Shown: positions 1-12,805 of the stretch, one piece after another
Layout: each line of letters opens with the position of its first letter
Numbering within the stretch: position 1 is the stretch's first letter
Source of the DNA: Gigaspora margarita
Lineage: Eukaryota; Glomeromycota; Glomeromycetes; Diversisporales; Gigasporaceae
Length of the DNA: 64,000 bases
Assembly: GCA_009809945.1 (NCBI GenBank)
Contig: WTPW01000188.1
Location: 434,523-498,522 of the forward strand
Reading direction: 5' to 3'
The notes under the pieces: model-generated
Database searches by the model: none
What the model saw: the letters and a program-made list of their open reading frames with translations, nothing else
Told to the model about the DNA's origin: nothing
Program-made: the position numbers and the translations under genes

Positions 1-2
1 TT

Positions 3-1103
3 ACTACAGAATCACTTGAAACAACTTGGCACAAAATTCAAACAAGTATAATTAATGCTGCACTTCAACATATTCCCTACAAAAAATTTAAAGTTTGCAA
101 CTTTCAACACAATTTCTCATCCAAAGCAACTAAACTTCACTACAATCTTAAAAAACTTAGCAATATTATTAGACAAATCAAGATTGTAATCAAAAATCAA
201 ACCTCTATCCCATTACATCTCAACCAAAACATTAATTATATTAATACTCAGCACCAAGTTGATATGCCATTATTACCAACTACACATAACCTATTACCAA
301 ACTGGATTTTTACTACAAATCTTGAATGGAAAGCATTATTTCATGCTAGTAATATTGAAAATACTAAAGAAATAAGACAAAAAATTAATAATGCTATTTC
401 TAAAAAATGCAACAAACTTGCTACCAATCCAACTTCAATGATTAATAGTATTCTTAATCACTATAAAGATCCAGTTAAATTCAATAATATTAATACAGAT
501 ACAAGTATTATTACAGAACCTCACNCTATTAAGNACNATATTNGNAACCATTTTGATNAATGGANCCATACTCGTAATATTGACTATGACCTTTATAATA
601 CTCATTGGAAAGCTGAATATAACCCTAAATCTAACATTAATATTGATTGGTACAACAACATTTTAGAAGAATTTACATTAGATGAAGTCTCTACTACACT
701 TTGCCATCTCCCTAATATCAAAGCCTGTGGACCATCTGGAATTAGTTTTGAAATGATTAAGCATACAGGATTCTCATTTCTTCAAGCTATTACAGCCCTC
801 TTTAATAGATGTCTTACACAACAGTCTATACCTAAACAATGGAAAGAAGGAAGAATTTTTCCTATTTCTAAAAAACCAATTTTTGATGGTGTTCTTTCCA
901 ATACACGACCTATTAGTCTTCTGGAAAATATTAAAAAACTTTACACCAAACTCCTTACTAATCGTCTTAATTATACTTTTACACAACACAAAATTTTATC
1001 GCCTTACAACTTTATTGCTCTTCCAGGCAATAGTACTTCAATTCCTATTCATATACTTAATAATATTATTGAGGATGCATCATGTAACAGTTCTCAACTT
1101 TGA
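3..1103 (+). pseudogene. LINE-1 ORF2, linker and RT fingers
   Basis: The frame is open from base 3 to a TGA at 1101-1103. The last third holds RT fingers and early palm: KACGPSGISFEMIK, then IPKQWKEGRIFPISKK, then NTRPISLLENIKKLYTKLLTNR, as is usual for LINE RT blocks 1-2. The TGA falls where LINE-2 has Trp in its ELWVLLQDM stretch, so it is most simply TGG changed to TGA. The frame continues unchanged beyond it. A Met start at 264 has no special support. The true start of ORF2 lies upstream of the window. Confidence 0.85.
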
Positions 1104-1735
1104 CTCATATCGCAGGATATGAGCAAAGCTTATGACTCTGTTAACTTTGATCTTTTGCATAAATCCTTGGCTAGAATTCAAATACCTACTCAACTTATCA
1201 ATATACTTACTAATCTTTTATTTGACCACCATAATAGAGTTATTACTAATCTTGGGCTAACNAATTTTTANTNAGTTAAAAATNGTATAGACCAAGGAGA
1301 AACAATAACTCCTCTCTTTTGGAGAATTTATTATGATCNTCTTATTCATTATATATCNTCTCATTTTACTGGCTATACACTTACTACATCTTGGCAAACA
1401 AGCCTTTGTACNCCATATTTAACNACAAAAAACTCCATACTTCTTTATCAGTTTTGGCTTATATGGATGATACTTTATGGATCACCCAGTCTAAAACTGA
1501 ATTGGAACAAATTATTAATATAGCTACCTCATTTTACCCAATGGCAGATATACAAGTCAATCCCCATAAATCTCTATTTATTACCAATAATAGCTCCAGT
1601 CACAATATCTCTTTTCTTAACTGTAATATACCAAGAATTTCTAAAAACCAACCATTCGAATTTTTGGGATGTTGGTTTACTTTAGATAACAAAATATCTA
1701 AACAAATCCAACTTATTCAAGAAGAGATTTTTTAA
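1104..1735 (+). pseudogene. LINE-1 ORF2, RT palm with YMDD
   Basis: The same frame resumes with SQDMSKAYDSV (RT block with the first catalytic Asp) and IDQGETITPLFWRIYYD (the QG block). Near 1391-1430, among ambiguous bases, the reading moves to another frame. That frame carries LAYMDDTLWI, the catalytic YMDD box, then FEFLGCWFTLDNK. It stops at 1733-1735. Beyond that, to about 2180, only weak coding similarity is left (thumb region). Confidence 0.85.
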
Positions 1736-2181
1736 TTAGTTAATATTGCCAGTACCAAAAAAATTACAGACAAACAAATTATATATGTTATTATACTGTA
1801 ATTATCCCAACACTTGAATATAGAATTCATAATATAGTACTTTCACATACAATATGTGCTAAAATTTTAGCCAAATATTTAACAGTAGCCAAGCACAAAG
1901 CAAATTTATCATGGTCCATTCCTAATAGCACTATGCTTAACCACCATCTTTATAATATCTATAATATCTGGGACATTCAACTTCAATACCATATTACCAA
2001 CTTTCTTCATAGAATCAATGATTCCTCAATTTTAGGAACAACTACACATATTAGATTACAACAATTACAAAACAANCTCTGGTCAACTACAAATATACTT
2101 TAACATTCCCAGCCTATTATTGATGGACCTAATAAATATACTACAAACTTCAAAATTATTCAACTTCTCACTCATCTTAAT

Positions 2182-3570
2182 ATGCAAATAACTGCTAATC
2201 AAGAAATTATATGCCCAAAAACTATTAGTAATGCACATCAGCCAATTGAACCTATCCTTATTCAACACCCACAATATATTCAATTTAAAAAACAGCTTAG
2301 ACATCACAAAATCCTATATCTAGAACAGCTTTGTACTGCTGATAATAGCACTTTACTCTGCTGGCAAGATCTATCACCAAGACTTCGCCAAATTCCAAAA
2401 GGTAGACAACCGGTATGGTTCTCATATCTTGAGGATAAGGTTACTTCCCATGGGCTTTACCGTACTCTACTACCACATTACCAATCTCCTGGTATTAATC
2501 CATTTGCTTACAATATAGATTATCTCCCAAAAAAGCTCAAACCATGGCTTCTTACATACCAAGATAACAANATCATTATTGGAAAAATTAGAAAATATCT
2601 GGATAACAAAATAGTATCTATTAGTCATTGGAAAATTAGCTTTAATACCAACCACACCTTATTTTATCCATCCCCAGAAATACAATTTGAACACTGTTCG
2701 AATTGTCATTTAAACTCTAAAAGAATTCAACATACTTGTACTATTGAAGTTCCAACTATATTCTCTACACAATTTCTTGGTCGATACTCTTCACCATCTC
2801 ATATTAATCTACATGCAAATCTTATAGATTTAATTTGCTCTGCAGCTGTTAAACATCCATTAACTATATCTCAACCACCTTTAATCAATATTAATAATGA
2901 AATAGTATCTAATATATTTCATCCAAACCAGGCAACTTCTACTCTTCAACAAATTGCTCTTAATAATGCTGTACAGTCCTCTTTTACATTTTATACTAAT
3001 GGCTCAGTTACAGATATTGGCACTGATCACTGCTCAATGGGCATAGGTTGGGTTCAAATTCTGGATAACCAAGTTTTACATCAATTCTCAGCATCAATTA
3101 AACTATGGCCATCTTCCTATAAAGCAGAATTAATGGCTATCTTATCAGCAATTACTACAGTATCACGCAATTCTCAAGTTTATATTTTCACAGACTCTCA
3201 ATCAATTATCTCCAAATATCAAACTTTAATTACTCTAAACCATGCATCTACAAAACAATTCAAATTCAACTACTGGCCTATATGGCAAACCCTTCTTAAT
3301 ATAGTCAAATCCCTTAATATTCAACTTAATTTTACTAAAGTTCAAGCACATTCTGATAACTCATTTAACAATATAGCAGATTCACTAGCCAAAAACCACT
3401 ATACTTCATTATCAATTCTACAGCTCAATTATAATAACACCTATAACCAACACCATATATTGCAGTGGAATGACTTCCCTATAGAACATCCAACTAGATA
3501 TCTTGTTAAAGATATTTGTAAAGCCCATATTATTGCTATGTGGTCTTCACAAAAATGCAATAGTAAATGA
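2182..3570 (+). pseudogene. LINE-1 ORF2, connection and RNase H domain
   Basis: This is a long open stretch of 462 residues. Its last 170 residues are an RNase H domain: FTFYTNGSVTD (first Asp replaced by Asn), KAELMAILSAIT (catalytic Glu), YIFTDSQSII (second Asp), KVQAHSDNSFNNIADSLAK (final His and Asp). The first part is the poorly conserved link between RT and RNase H. It ends at TGA 3568-3570 and the same frame goes on into the C-terminal knuckle region. RNase H is also traceable in LINE-3 but is not seen in LINE-2. Confidence 0.85.
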
Positions 3571-4311
3571 TCAGGCTTTACTCATTTAATTGACTGGAAT
3601 TCTACATGGAAATACTTTAATCATAACCAAAAACCTACACACAATATTACTAATTTCAGACTTAACTATCTAAAAGCTTTTAAATGTAAAATGCTTCTTA
3701 ATGAACTACTATCATATTTCCACTACCACAAAATCTTTCCATACCTTTACACCAACCCTAACTGCTTTCAGTGTAATCAACCTGATTCCTACTTTCACTG
3801 GCTTACCTGCAATAATCTCCTTCTAATACACAATATTATTCAAAATACTATCCATAATATACTACAAAAGTCCAAACTTGAACTATCAAATCTTGAACTA
3901 CAAGAATTAGAACAGAGGCTTGCTAACCATCAAGCCTTTAGTACTTTTCAACCTTCATCTGATCTATATTATATAGAAACAATACTCAAAGGACTTATAC
4001 CAATACCTCTAATCCAAACTATTCAAAGCTTCAATATTTCTTATAAAATTGCATCTACTACTACTATCCAAATCTTACTAGATATTAATGAACAAATCTG
4101 GATACCCTACTGTTGCAATTTTTCTACTTGGAGAAAAAATCAAAATATACCTACTCACAATCCTTATACTAACAATAGACAAACTAATAACCATCACTCT
4201 AAACCTTATAAATACAAAAACTATACCTATAGCTGTATTTGTAGCCAACCAGAGAATTACACACTTCTTTTAGTACATGTCCACCTATTGGACAAGCAAT
4301 TAGAAAAATAG
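3571..4311 (+). pseudogene. LINE-1 ORF2, C-terminal Cys/His knuckle region
   Basis: This continues in the frame of the RNase H part. It contains CFQCNQPDSYFHWLTC, a C-x2-C-x7-H-x3-C knuckle that matches CITCRSETETQDHLAEC in LINE-2. Such a knuckle at the ORF2 carboxyl end is common in LINEs and may bind the template RNA. Further on, QIWIPYCCNFSTWRK aligns with the LINE-2 tail, which helps show where LINE-2 lost a Trp. Confidence 0.75.
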
Positions 4312-4630
4312 ATATATGGTCTACTTTTAAAGCCAAATTTAGCACTTCTACTAATTATATTTTAACTATACAAATCTAGGTAAGTCTTGACCACTCTAGT
4401 AGGTTTAGATCGCAGATAAAATAGTCTGAGCTTCAATTCTTGCATATAGTTTATTAAATTTTATTCAAATAATTTGTATAAAGTATAGCTAGCTTCACAG
4501 AGGCAGCTGGTTAAATTATTAATAAAGATAAAAGCAGGACCTCACCTTAATACCAAAATAAAAAAAAATCAAATCTGTAGTATAGAAAAACTTTTTTCTG
4601 ATTTTAAAAAATACTATTTTACTATAACTT

Positions 4631-4815
4631 TTTATTATAACTCGTTATTATAACTCATTGTTATATCTAGTTATTATAACTCATTATTATAACTCGTTAT
4701 TATATCTCATTATTATATCTCATTATTATAACTCATTATTATAACTCATTATTATAACTCATTATTATAACCCATTATTACAACTTGTTGTTATAACTCA
4801 TTATTATATCTTATT
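4631..4815. repeat. 13-bp minisatellite
   Basis: About 14 head-to-tail copies of a 13-bp unit, consensus ATAACTCATTATT, with variants such as ATATCTCATTATT and ATAACTCGTTATT. It lies just downstream of the LINE-1 tail. No gene is seen between it and the pogo-like element at 5081. Confidence 0.9.
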
Positions 4816-5080
4816 ATTGAAAATCCTAAAAATTCTGTAGATATATAAACACTGCCTTTTCTACCAAAGCAGAGGGAGTTCTGTACTTAATTCTCTTATC
4901 TTTCCTTCCTAATAAAATTATAATAAATATTTGACCCTTTTCTCCCTACAATTTGTACATAGTAAAAGCTCTTTTCTTTTAAAGTTTCTTTGATTTTATT
5001 ACGATTTTATTGAGTTTTCTTTGAGTTTAATTGAGACTTTCCCAAAATTTTTCCAAGTTTTTAAGTGATTATTTTACATA

Positions 5081-5833
5081 CAGTCAGACCTCTCTATAGT
5101 TACACCCCATATAGTCACATCTCTATATAAGCACCTAATATTGTGCAATAGACTTAAATATAGTAAAAAAACCTCATTATAGTCACAAATTACCTATAAT
5201 CACTATTACAAAAAAATTTGATTTTTTTATCAATTTTATTAATAAAAACCCTCGTTATAATCACAAATTTTGACTAAATATGGATTATAAAATCTGATTG
5301 GCAATATTTATATTCATGTTTATTTAAAATTTTTATTAAAAATTTTTAAAGGTTTCACAGCTGTTAACTATTGATGTAGTGGTCTGATATGGATGAAACA
5401 ACTACCAAAATGTTCGTCTTAATGAGATGATTCTAATGAGCCCAAGATCGTTAAAATCCAATCACAAGGTCCTGTGATCGTTAAGAATTTGTGTCACTTC
5501 ATATGTTTAAGAATTGATTAAATTTAAATATCTAAGTAAAAAATCCTTAATGATCTTAGTAGCATTTTGTAACTAGATTTAGATGATTTTAGACTTTTTA
5601 GAATTGTCTCAATGAGTCAAACATTCTAGTCATTTTATCCAAATTGGACCACTGGATTGAAAGTTATTTACTATAAACATTTTAAATTTTTTAATAGTAT
5701 TTCAAATATGTGCAAATATAATACTTATTGGTCTTTGGTCATGTAACTATAACAAGGTATTTTATTTATAGTACACCTCTATATAATCACCAAAATAAGG
5801 CACGACCAACTTGTAATTATAGAGAGGTCTGAC
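5081..5833. mobile_element. pogo/Tigger-like non-autonomous element, copy 1
   Basis: The ends are inverted repeats starting CAGTCAGACCTCTCTATA and the target duplication is TA (5079-5080 and 5834-5835). CAG-type ends with a TA duplication fit the pogo/Tigger branch of Tc1/mariner. It has no transposase. The two halves also resemble each other in inverse order well beyond the ends (for example AATGAGATGATTCTAATGAG against the reverse of 5600-5625), so the whole 753 bp looks like a diverged foldback. A second copy in inverse orientation lies at 24475-25207. Confidence 0.88.
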
Positions 5834-5835
5834 TG

Positions 5836-6714
5836 TATATTGTTGTGTTAAAATATTGTTTTCCTTGAGTATATTTTATATTCTATTCTATATTTCCTAC
5901 ATATTTCTTACCCTCTACATGTTAAGTCAAGTAATATAGTTATTTTCTGATCAAGAATTGCTATATTACAATATATTATTTATCTTTAACCAAATCAAAT
6001 TCCATTTTGTTCATTATAGTCACAACACTAAACTTAACCCCACTTCTAATTATAAAACACCCAATCACTAACTCTAAACCTTGTTACTAACTAGAAACTA
6101 TTTCTAACTACCTGATCTCTAACTCTAACTTTATGTCTAACTTAAACTACCCAATCCCTAAATCTATACCTAATTCTAAAACCTATTTCTACCCACTCAA
6201 TCTCATTTTTAGTTTAGCCTTAAACCCAATTCAATTATTAACTAAAACTCATTTCTTCTCTAAACCAAGTTCTATGTTTGTATCCAAAACCTAACTCTAA
6301 TAAATCAATTATTATAATTACTTCTTTACATTATATAATTTCTTTAACTCATTTTATTTGCACTAATAATTTCATTAAATCTGTAAGTATGAGAATTATT
6401 TTTTAATTATTAAAATTAAAAACAACAAAGCAATTTCACAAAATAAAAATATAAGTACTTAATAATATATAATCTTTTAAATCATTTTGATATATTAATT
6501 ATTTTATTCAGATTGTACTAGTATATATGAAAACTGGTTATTAATTATTAGAATCAAAAATAGCAAAACATGTTCAAAAAACTAAATACTTACTAGTATA
6601 TAATAATCTTCAGATTATTTCATTGCTTTAATTGTTTCATTTAGCTTGTAACAGTATGTTTAAAGTTGGCACTCACCTAAAATTGCAATTTAAGATACTG
6701 AAGTTGCTTCTGAT
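5836..6714. other. AT-rich spacer with CTAA-rich tract
   Basis: No gene is seen. From about 6010 to 6300 the plus strand is pyrimidine-skewed and rich in CTAA-type words (ACTCTAA, CCTAA, TCTAAC) without a fixed period. It could be a decayed telomere-like or transposon-internal sequence; I cannot choose. Confidence 0.5.
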
Positions 6715-6722
6715 ACTACAGT

Positions 6723-7001
6723 CAGTGTTGTATATTTTGGCTGTCCACAGCCTTTTTTGGCTTGTCCATGTCCAAAATTGTCCAAATGTCCAAGATTATT
6801 CAAAGCTTGTCCAGGCTTTAATAATTAATAAATTTATCTAAAAAATATATAACTATATATTTTTTTAGATGCTAAACACATTCCAGTTAAAATTAAAATA
6901 GGTTATCTTAATAAAATTTTAAGTAATTTTACTTTATTTAATTGTTCAAAATTGTCCAAAATTGTTCAATCATTGTTCAAAGCTGTCCCATGACAACACT
7001 G
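6723..7001. mobile_element. hAT-like MITE with TGTCCA subterminal repeats
   Basis: The ends are CAGTGTTGT and ACAACACTG. The flanks carry an exact 8-bp duplication, ACTACAGT (6715-6722 and 7002-7009). An 8-bp duplication with CAGTGTTG ends is diagnostic of hAT. Close to both ends are several TGTCCA / TTGTCCAAA words, like the subterminal transposase-binding motifs known in hAT elements. A relative lies at 49821-49964. Confidence 0.88.
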
Positions 7002-7009
7002 ACTACAGT

Positions 7010-7529
7010 TAGCAGTTTTAGATAGGTGTAATTTCAAGCATCTAAAGTTGCAATTTTAGATAGGTGCTAACTTTAGATACAATATACTACTTTTGTAAAG
7101 TGTTTTATATATGTTTAAGTTATTTTATCAAAAATCTGAAGAAATTGTTGTAATGTTCTTGCAAAATGATTTAAGTTAGCATGATGCATTAACTAAAATA
7201 TTTTCTACTTTTTCTGTTTTGCAAAGTGCATCTGCTAGCACTTTTCTTTTTTGATCTAATAATAGCCAAAGAAGTCAACATAGTATTCTTACAAATATAT
7301 TAGCAAATGCTTTTCTAATTTTGGTCCAAGATTGTTATTACTAAAAACAAAAAAATTAGTGCAGTATTTAAATAAAATGCATAAGCTAATGGTTTTCAAC
7401 TTTCTTGATTGAAGATTATCATTAAAAGATCTGAAAATATTAGTATAAAGTTCTTGAATAAAATTATATCAATAGTACAAACAATGAAATCCATAATTGC
7501 TTATCCAAATAATGTGATAAAATTAGGCT
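7010..7529. other. AT-rich spacer
   Basis: I see no gene, tandem repeat or terminal repeat here. It is the pre-insertion flank of LINE-2; its last 17 bases are the left target duplication. Confidence 0.5.
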
Positions 7530-7546
7530 AATAAATCTACATAAAC

Positions 7547-8195
7547 AATTTTTCCAATGAACTCTTTCTGCTGATTATTGAAACCAATCAGAAGCCAAAG
7601 AAAACAATAACAAAACATGGAAAATAACAGGAAAATATAGTACGAGCCACCAAATATAGTATAGAAAACTATTACAACATCAAAGGGAATAATGCAAGAC
7701 AAAACAGCACAACTGAAAACAAAAAAAAATACAAATCCTCTTGCGGAGTGACAAAAACATAGGCAGCAAGCAAAGGAAAAACACACAAGAAGAAGTTGAC
7801 TTGACGATCGATAACATAGATAAAGAACAAAGGAATAATGAGAATCTACCCTAGTAGAGACGAGTAGTACAAAAGCAACTAGAGAATGTATACGGTTGAT
7901 TTGTTGCACACAAAAATACAAAGAAAATATTTGGTCAAAAGTGGGCAATAGCAGAAACCCTGTACTGCAGATTACTAACAGATTATATAAGCAAATAGAC
8001 GTGTACAGGAAAACAACAATCAACAAATAAACAAAAGAAGATCAGCCACATCAAAACAAATAAACAAACATGTAAACGTGAGAATATCTAAAATTAGTAA
8101 TCAACAAGATAAGTAGAAGATAAATGAACATCAAACAGGTACCGGAATAGAAAGTAAAGTTCCTCAAAGGAGGATGTAAGGCACTTAGAGGTGGT
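7547..8195 (+). other. LINE-2 5' untranslated region
   Basis: About 650 bp of A/G-rich sense strand before the first plausible ORF1 start at 8196. A 167-codon open stretch on the opposite strand (7523-8026) only reflects this composition (Phe/Leu/Val/Cys-rich) and crosses the insertion boundary, so it is not a gene. An internal promoter would be expected here in a LINE; none can be named from sequence. Confidence 0.6.
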
Positions 8196-9300
8196 GTGCA
8201 CAAATGCATAAAGTTCTTAAATACGTCATGTACAAAAACACAGATGATTGACTCTAAGTTAGCAAAAGCAATAGAAGTAATATCAGCAGAAGAGATATGT
8301 CTGGTTAGACATTTACTAGAAAACTATTGCAATCTAACAGAAAAGCAGTTCAAAGATATACAGGTGGTCACAAATGAGGAGAGAAAAGAGTGTAAGGAAA
8401 CTCTCAGGAGAAAGAAGTTGCTGATAGAAGCAGAATGTAGTACACTAGACTATGGCATTGAGGAAAAATACACAGTATAGCAAAACCCATGAATATAAGT
8501 ACGGTGGTAGAAAATCAAATACTTGTATAATTGACAAGAACGAAAGCTGTAAAGTGAAGACAAGCAACATAGAAGTAAAAAAGACTGAAACCACACAAGA
8601 ATTAGCTCTAAGAGTGCAAAGTGCACAAGTACTAAAGGAAGATATGAGTGGCATTAAAAATAACAGAGAAAAACCAAGTGGAATATACACAGTATGGGAT
8701 ATACCCAGAGATATGTCACCACATATGCTCCGGAAAGAATTGTTTTTTTTTGGAAATATATCAATTATCCAATGGAGAGGCAGAGAAACAAGCAGTGCAG
8801 CCTTAATACAAATTAGATTTAAGAGTATAGAAAAAAAACAAAATTAGGAAAGCAAATGGGCTGTCGCACTCGAAAGATCAGGAAGATTGTTACACATGAT
8901 TATGAATGAATTTGACAAGGAGGAATTAGAGAAAAAGAATCAATATAAAACAAAAGTAACAAACATACCAAAGCATGCAATCAATTCACTTTTACTAAGA
9001 CAACTAAGCAGAGTAAACGCAAAGTCAGTTTATATTACAAACAACTGTCATGGTAACCCAAGGAAAATAGCAATAGTATATTTCGAATCACAAGAAGACA
9101 TGACAAAAGCAAGAGAATCTGGAATATACTACTATATCACAAAACTTGAGTGGTGGAACCCAATGTATGAAGTACAAAAAGAAAGTGAAGAATATAGAAG
9201 CATGAGACCAGAGTGCAACGAAGGTTTGAAGAGAAAGCAGTGCACAGAGGAATTAAACACTAACAAAAGAAGAAAAGTGAATCTCTGAAGAGAAAGTGAA
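8196..9300 (+). pseudogene. LINE-2 ORF1, RNA-binding protein
   Basis: There are three open pieces. 8196-8480 is charged and helical. 8452-8847 includes GIYTVWDIPRDMSPHMLRKE, which has the shape of an RRM-like beta1-alpha1 start. 8887-9288 has a second such module (YKTKVTNIPKHAINSLLLRQ and IAIVYFESQEDMTKARESG) and ends in the basic tail NKRRKVNL. The second and third pieces share a frame, split by TAG 8845-8847. LINE ORF1 proteins coat element RNA. Further Arg/Lys-rich text continues to about 9500 in broken frames. Confidence 0.7.
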
Positions 9301-9698
9301 AAAAGCAAAAGGTCCAAGACTTCAGAAGAAAAAAGTAACAACCACTATTACGAGAGCAGGTATGGAAAAAACTATGAACGGTGGAATAGAAGAGGAAAAA
9401 GTGTAGGAAGATTTAGTAGCAGAAGTTCTGAAAGAGGCAGTATGAATGAGGAGCTTTGGATGAAATTGAAGGAGTTAAAAAGAACAATTAAAGGGTTGGT
9501 AGGACCTAACCACTCCAAACGGGCGCACCAGTTGAATCACAGAATAGTGGTAGATAGCATAAGTCTACTAATCGACAAGGCGCAACAAACTTAAGACTTA
9601 TAGCGCAAAATAAAAATAGAAAATCAAGCAGAGCAGCACAGAATAGAAATAAAAAGATAGATGTATTTCTGATAGAACAAAGACTAGCATTCGAAACA

Positions 9699-10811
9699 TT
9701 GCGAAAGAAGGAAACTAAGCATGAAGTGCATACAAGTAAAAAGGAAGATCTGGTAACCTGCAACAAAACCGGAAAGTTAGGAAAAAGAAAAGAAGACCTA
9801 AAATCAAACAGGACCCAAGCAAAGGAAAAAGGAAAAGAAGTGAACACTAGAGAAAGTTATACAGAAGAAGAAAACTGGTCTTTGTATAAAATAGGAATGC
9901 ATAACATTAATGGGATCAAGGGTAGTAAGATAAAACTTAAAGCAATCATTGACACAATGAAGGAGAAAAAAATAGATTTTATGGGAATCTGTGAAACTAA
10001 TATAGCGGAAAAAGAAGGAAAACTAACATTAAAGAATGAGTCAGAAATACTAAGTATTTGAACAGAAACAATAGAGAAAAAAAAGAAGGGGTTTGGTGTC
10101 AGTCTATTAATCGGAAAAAAGTGGTCTAGACATATAGCGAAGGTAGAAAAACTTGAGGCATATGCACTAAAAGTAGACCTAATGTTCAAAAGATTAGACT
10201 ATAGTATAATAGAATTGTATGCTCCCCCGAATGATATGAACATAAGAAAAAAAATTTGGAAATTTATCCAAAATAGACTAGACCAAAATTATAAAAGAGA
10301 ACGAAGATTCATAATACTGGAAGATTTCAACCACAAGTGGCAAGAAGAAGCTATACTAAGAGGTCGTAAAGTAGAAAAAAACAAAGAGTCAAAAAATATG
10401 TTCCATTTTATATTAAATAAGGGTTTGATAAACTCGCACAAATGGTGGAAGCAAGAAGAAGCAAAACCTACATGGAGAGGAAGAGGAATAGAAACCCATA
10501 TTGATTTCATATGGCTGTCTAGGAAATGCAAAAACAATGTGCTTAAAACATACACCTTGGATATATCAGAAATGACGACAAGCGATCATGACCTTGTAGT
10601 AACCAAAATACTAACAGATATAAATAGGGGTTGTGTAAGAGCTGCAATATGTAGAAGAGCAAAAACAAAGAGAATTGAATTAGATGCAGAAAATATAAAA
10701 GATGAAGACTGGACTGCATATGCTCATCACCTGGATAAAAGTTTGAAACAAAGTGGTGAGAGTATCAGAAAGAAAATAACATCAAAAAGGTGCACAATTA
10801 GGAGGTCTTAG
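9699..10811 (+). pseudogene. LINE-2 ORF2, APE-type endonuclease domain
   Basis: The frame 9699-10811 is open except for TGA 10059-10061. Motifs in order: GMHNINGIKGSK (APE motif I), MGICETN (catalytic Glu), GVSLLIGKKWS, YAPPND, IILEDFNHKW (usual GDFN, Gly changed to Glu), KPTWRGRGIETHIDFIWLS, and TSDHDLV (catalytic SDH). This nicks the target DNA to prime reverse transcription. A frame change separates it from the RT part at about 10811-10928. Confidence 0.88.
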
Positions 10812-10927
10812 ACAAGAGTTGGAAACTGATCAAAGAAGGTATCATCACATCGGTAAATAAGCACTTACCAAAAAAGCATAAAGTGAAAGCCATTATTCAG
10901 AGTATATAAAGTAAGGAACTGCAGAAA

Positions 10928-12805
10928 ATGAGAAAGAGAGTCAAAATTCTGAGCAAATTGTGTAGAAGAAACAAATATAATATAGGAAAAAGCATTGAGA
11001 AGAGCGACCAATATGCAATATACCAAAACCTAGAAGAGGAGAACTCTACGCAAAACAGTTATTTAGTTTGGTCAGAGGAATTAGTGAAAAAGTTAACAGA
11101 AAAATGGAAGACTGAACACATCATATAGCATGTGATGTGAAATAAGGCCGAAGAAGAAGACATGCGAAAATGCATAGAAGCAAGAAGTGAAATGATAGTT
11201 TCAGACCAACGAAGGATGTTAAATAGTATATTGGATAGGTACAGAGACAAGATAGTAATAGATAGATTAGTGGTAGATAAAGAGGGAGAGGAGATCCTGC
11301 TAAACGATAAAGTAGAAGTAAAGAACCACGTAGCAGATCACTTTGAAAATCAGTATAGCTCTAGAAAGATAAAAGTAGAAAAAATGGATGACAAATGGAA
11401 GAAGCAATATAGTCCAATTGAAGATATAGATGGAAACTAGTACAAGGAGTTAACTGAGGAGATAAGTGAACAGAAATAGCTAGAAGCCATGAAAAAGACC
11501 AAAAATAACTCAGCACCAGGTGCATCTGGAATAACATATCCGGTACTTAAAAAAGTAGGGAAGAAAACTAATAAAATACTGTGAACATTTGCAATCATGT
11601 GTATAAGAAGTGGAAAAATTCCAAAAGAATGGAAAAAGAGCTTACTGTACGCAATACCCAAAAATGAATTTTGGAACTCTAATCTTAATAACATCTGACC
11701 AATAATGTTATTAGAAACACTGCAGAAAACAACAGTAAGAATAATTAATGGAAGAATGAGTAGAACGATTAAAGACAAAGGAGTACTAAAAGGAAATAAT
11801 TTCGCAGGCTTGCCCGGAGATTCCACAAGCACCCCAATACAGATAATGAACAATATAATTGAGGAAGCAAGAGAGAAAGAAAAAGAACTCTGGGTTTTAT
11901 TGCAAGACATGAAAAAGGCATTTGACTTTGTAAGCCTTTTTATACTCAAACTTGCAATGGAAAGAATCAAAATACTGCCGAGGATCATAGAATTCTTACT
12001 GGACTTATATGATAATCAGAAAATCGAAGTCATCACAGCATTTGGTAATAGCTAAGAGGTAAATGCGAAAGATGGTATCGACCAAGGGGAGGTGGTGTCT
12101 CTTTTAATGTGGAGAATATTTTACGATCCCTTGTTGAGAATGGTGCAGGATCAAAAAAGCTTGGGATATGAGATATCAGTGCAATGGCCAGCTGATATAG
12201 TAATGGGAAAGACAGATGAAATAATATAGACACAGGCAGCAATGGCCTATGCGGACGATACCATGTGGATCGCAAAGTCAAAGGAAGACCTAAAATCGAT
12301 TACAAGTATAGCTAATGAATTTTATGAAATTAACGATATAAAAATAAACAGAAAGAAGTCAGAGCTCTTAGTAATTAATGGCAATGGTATGGAGTTAAAT
12401 GTTGAAGTAGGAGAAAATAAAAGCATAGTGCAGGCAAAAAATGCAGATCAAGCAGTAAGATTCTTAGATGACTGACTAATAGAAAAAGGAGGAAAAAGGC
12501 ATGTAAATAAAATAATCCAAAGAGAAATAGATGCACTAGTGCAAGTAGTTAAGAAAAAGATGATCACGTTGAGTCAGCTGATATATATAAACAATAAGGT
12601 ATTACTGCCAAGGGCAGAATACAGGCTGCAAACAACATTTCTAAGTAGAAAGGAATACGAAAAGCTGCAACAGTCATTTTTAAGAACATTAAAACAAAAA
12701 AGCGGTCTGGCCTTGAACACACTGAATAGTATATTGGGTCATAGAAATATAGTAGGGGTGCAATTCTATAGAATAGTCACGTGGCACATCACATCACAGG
12801 ACTAA
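10928..12805 (+). pseudogene. LINE-2 ORF2, reverse transcriptase domain with YADD
   Basis: A single frame runs the whole way, interrupted only by stops (11126, 11138, 11438, about 11475, 11582, 11697, 12053, about 12228 and 12473). Motifs: NNSAPGASGITYPVLKK, SGKIPKEWKKSLLYAIPKN, LWVLLQDMKKAFDFV, GIDQGEVVSLLMWRIFYDPLL, AMAYADDTMWIAKS (catalytic YADD) and QAVRFLDD followed by a stop where the other copies have Trp. Because almost no frameshifts are needed, decay here was mostly by base substitution. Confidence 0.9.

Larger units (their letters stand above)
1..4572 (+). mobile_element. LINE-1: decayed non-LTR retrotransposon, 5' end outside the window
   Basis: This is an ORF2-type LINE: reverse transcriptase, RNase H, then a C-terminal cysteine/histidine knuckle, and an A-rich tail at about 4549-4572. 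The reading is open from base 3, so the element enters the window inside ORF2. Its 3' UTR (about 4380-4548) ends in AATAAAGATAAAAGCAGGAC, nearly the same as the tail of a truncated copy at 41280-41418. No target-site duplication can be called because the 5' end is missing. Several stops and at least two frame changes show it is dead. The ambiguous bases at 525-565 and 1261-1424 add uncertainty. The family is APE/RT/RNase H-type (I/Tad-like); the exact clade is not resolved. Confidence 0.9.

Noticed and set aside
6010-6300. An internal telomere array
   Set aside because: CTAA-type words are frequent but have no fixed unit or period.
7523-8026. A 167-residue minus-strand protein
   Set aside because: It is the complement of the purine-rich LINE-2 5' UTR, crosses the element boundary, and has only the Phe/Leu/Val/Cys bias expected from composition.
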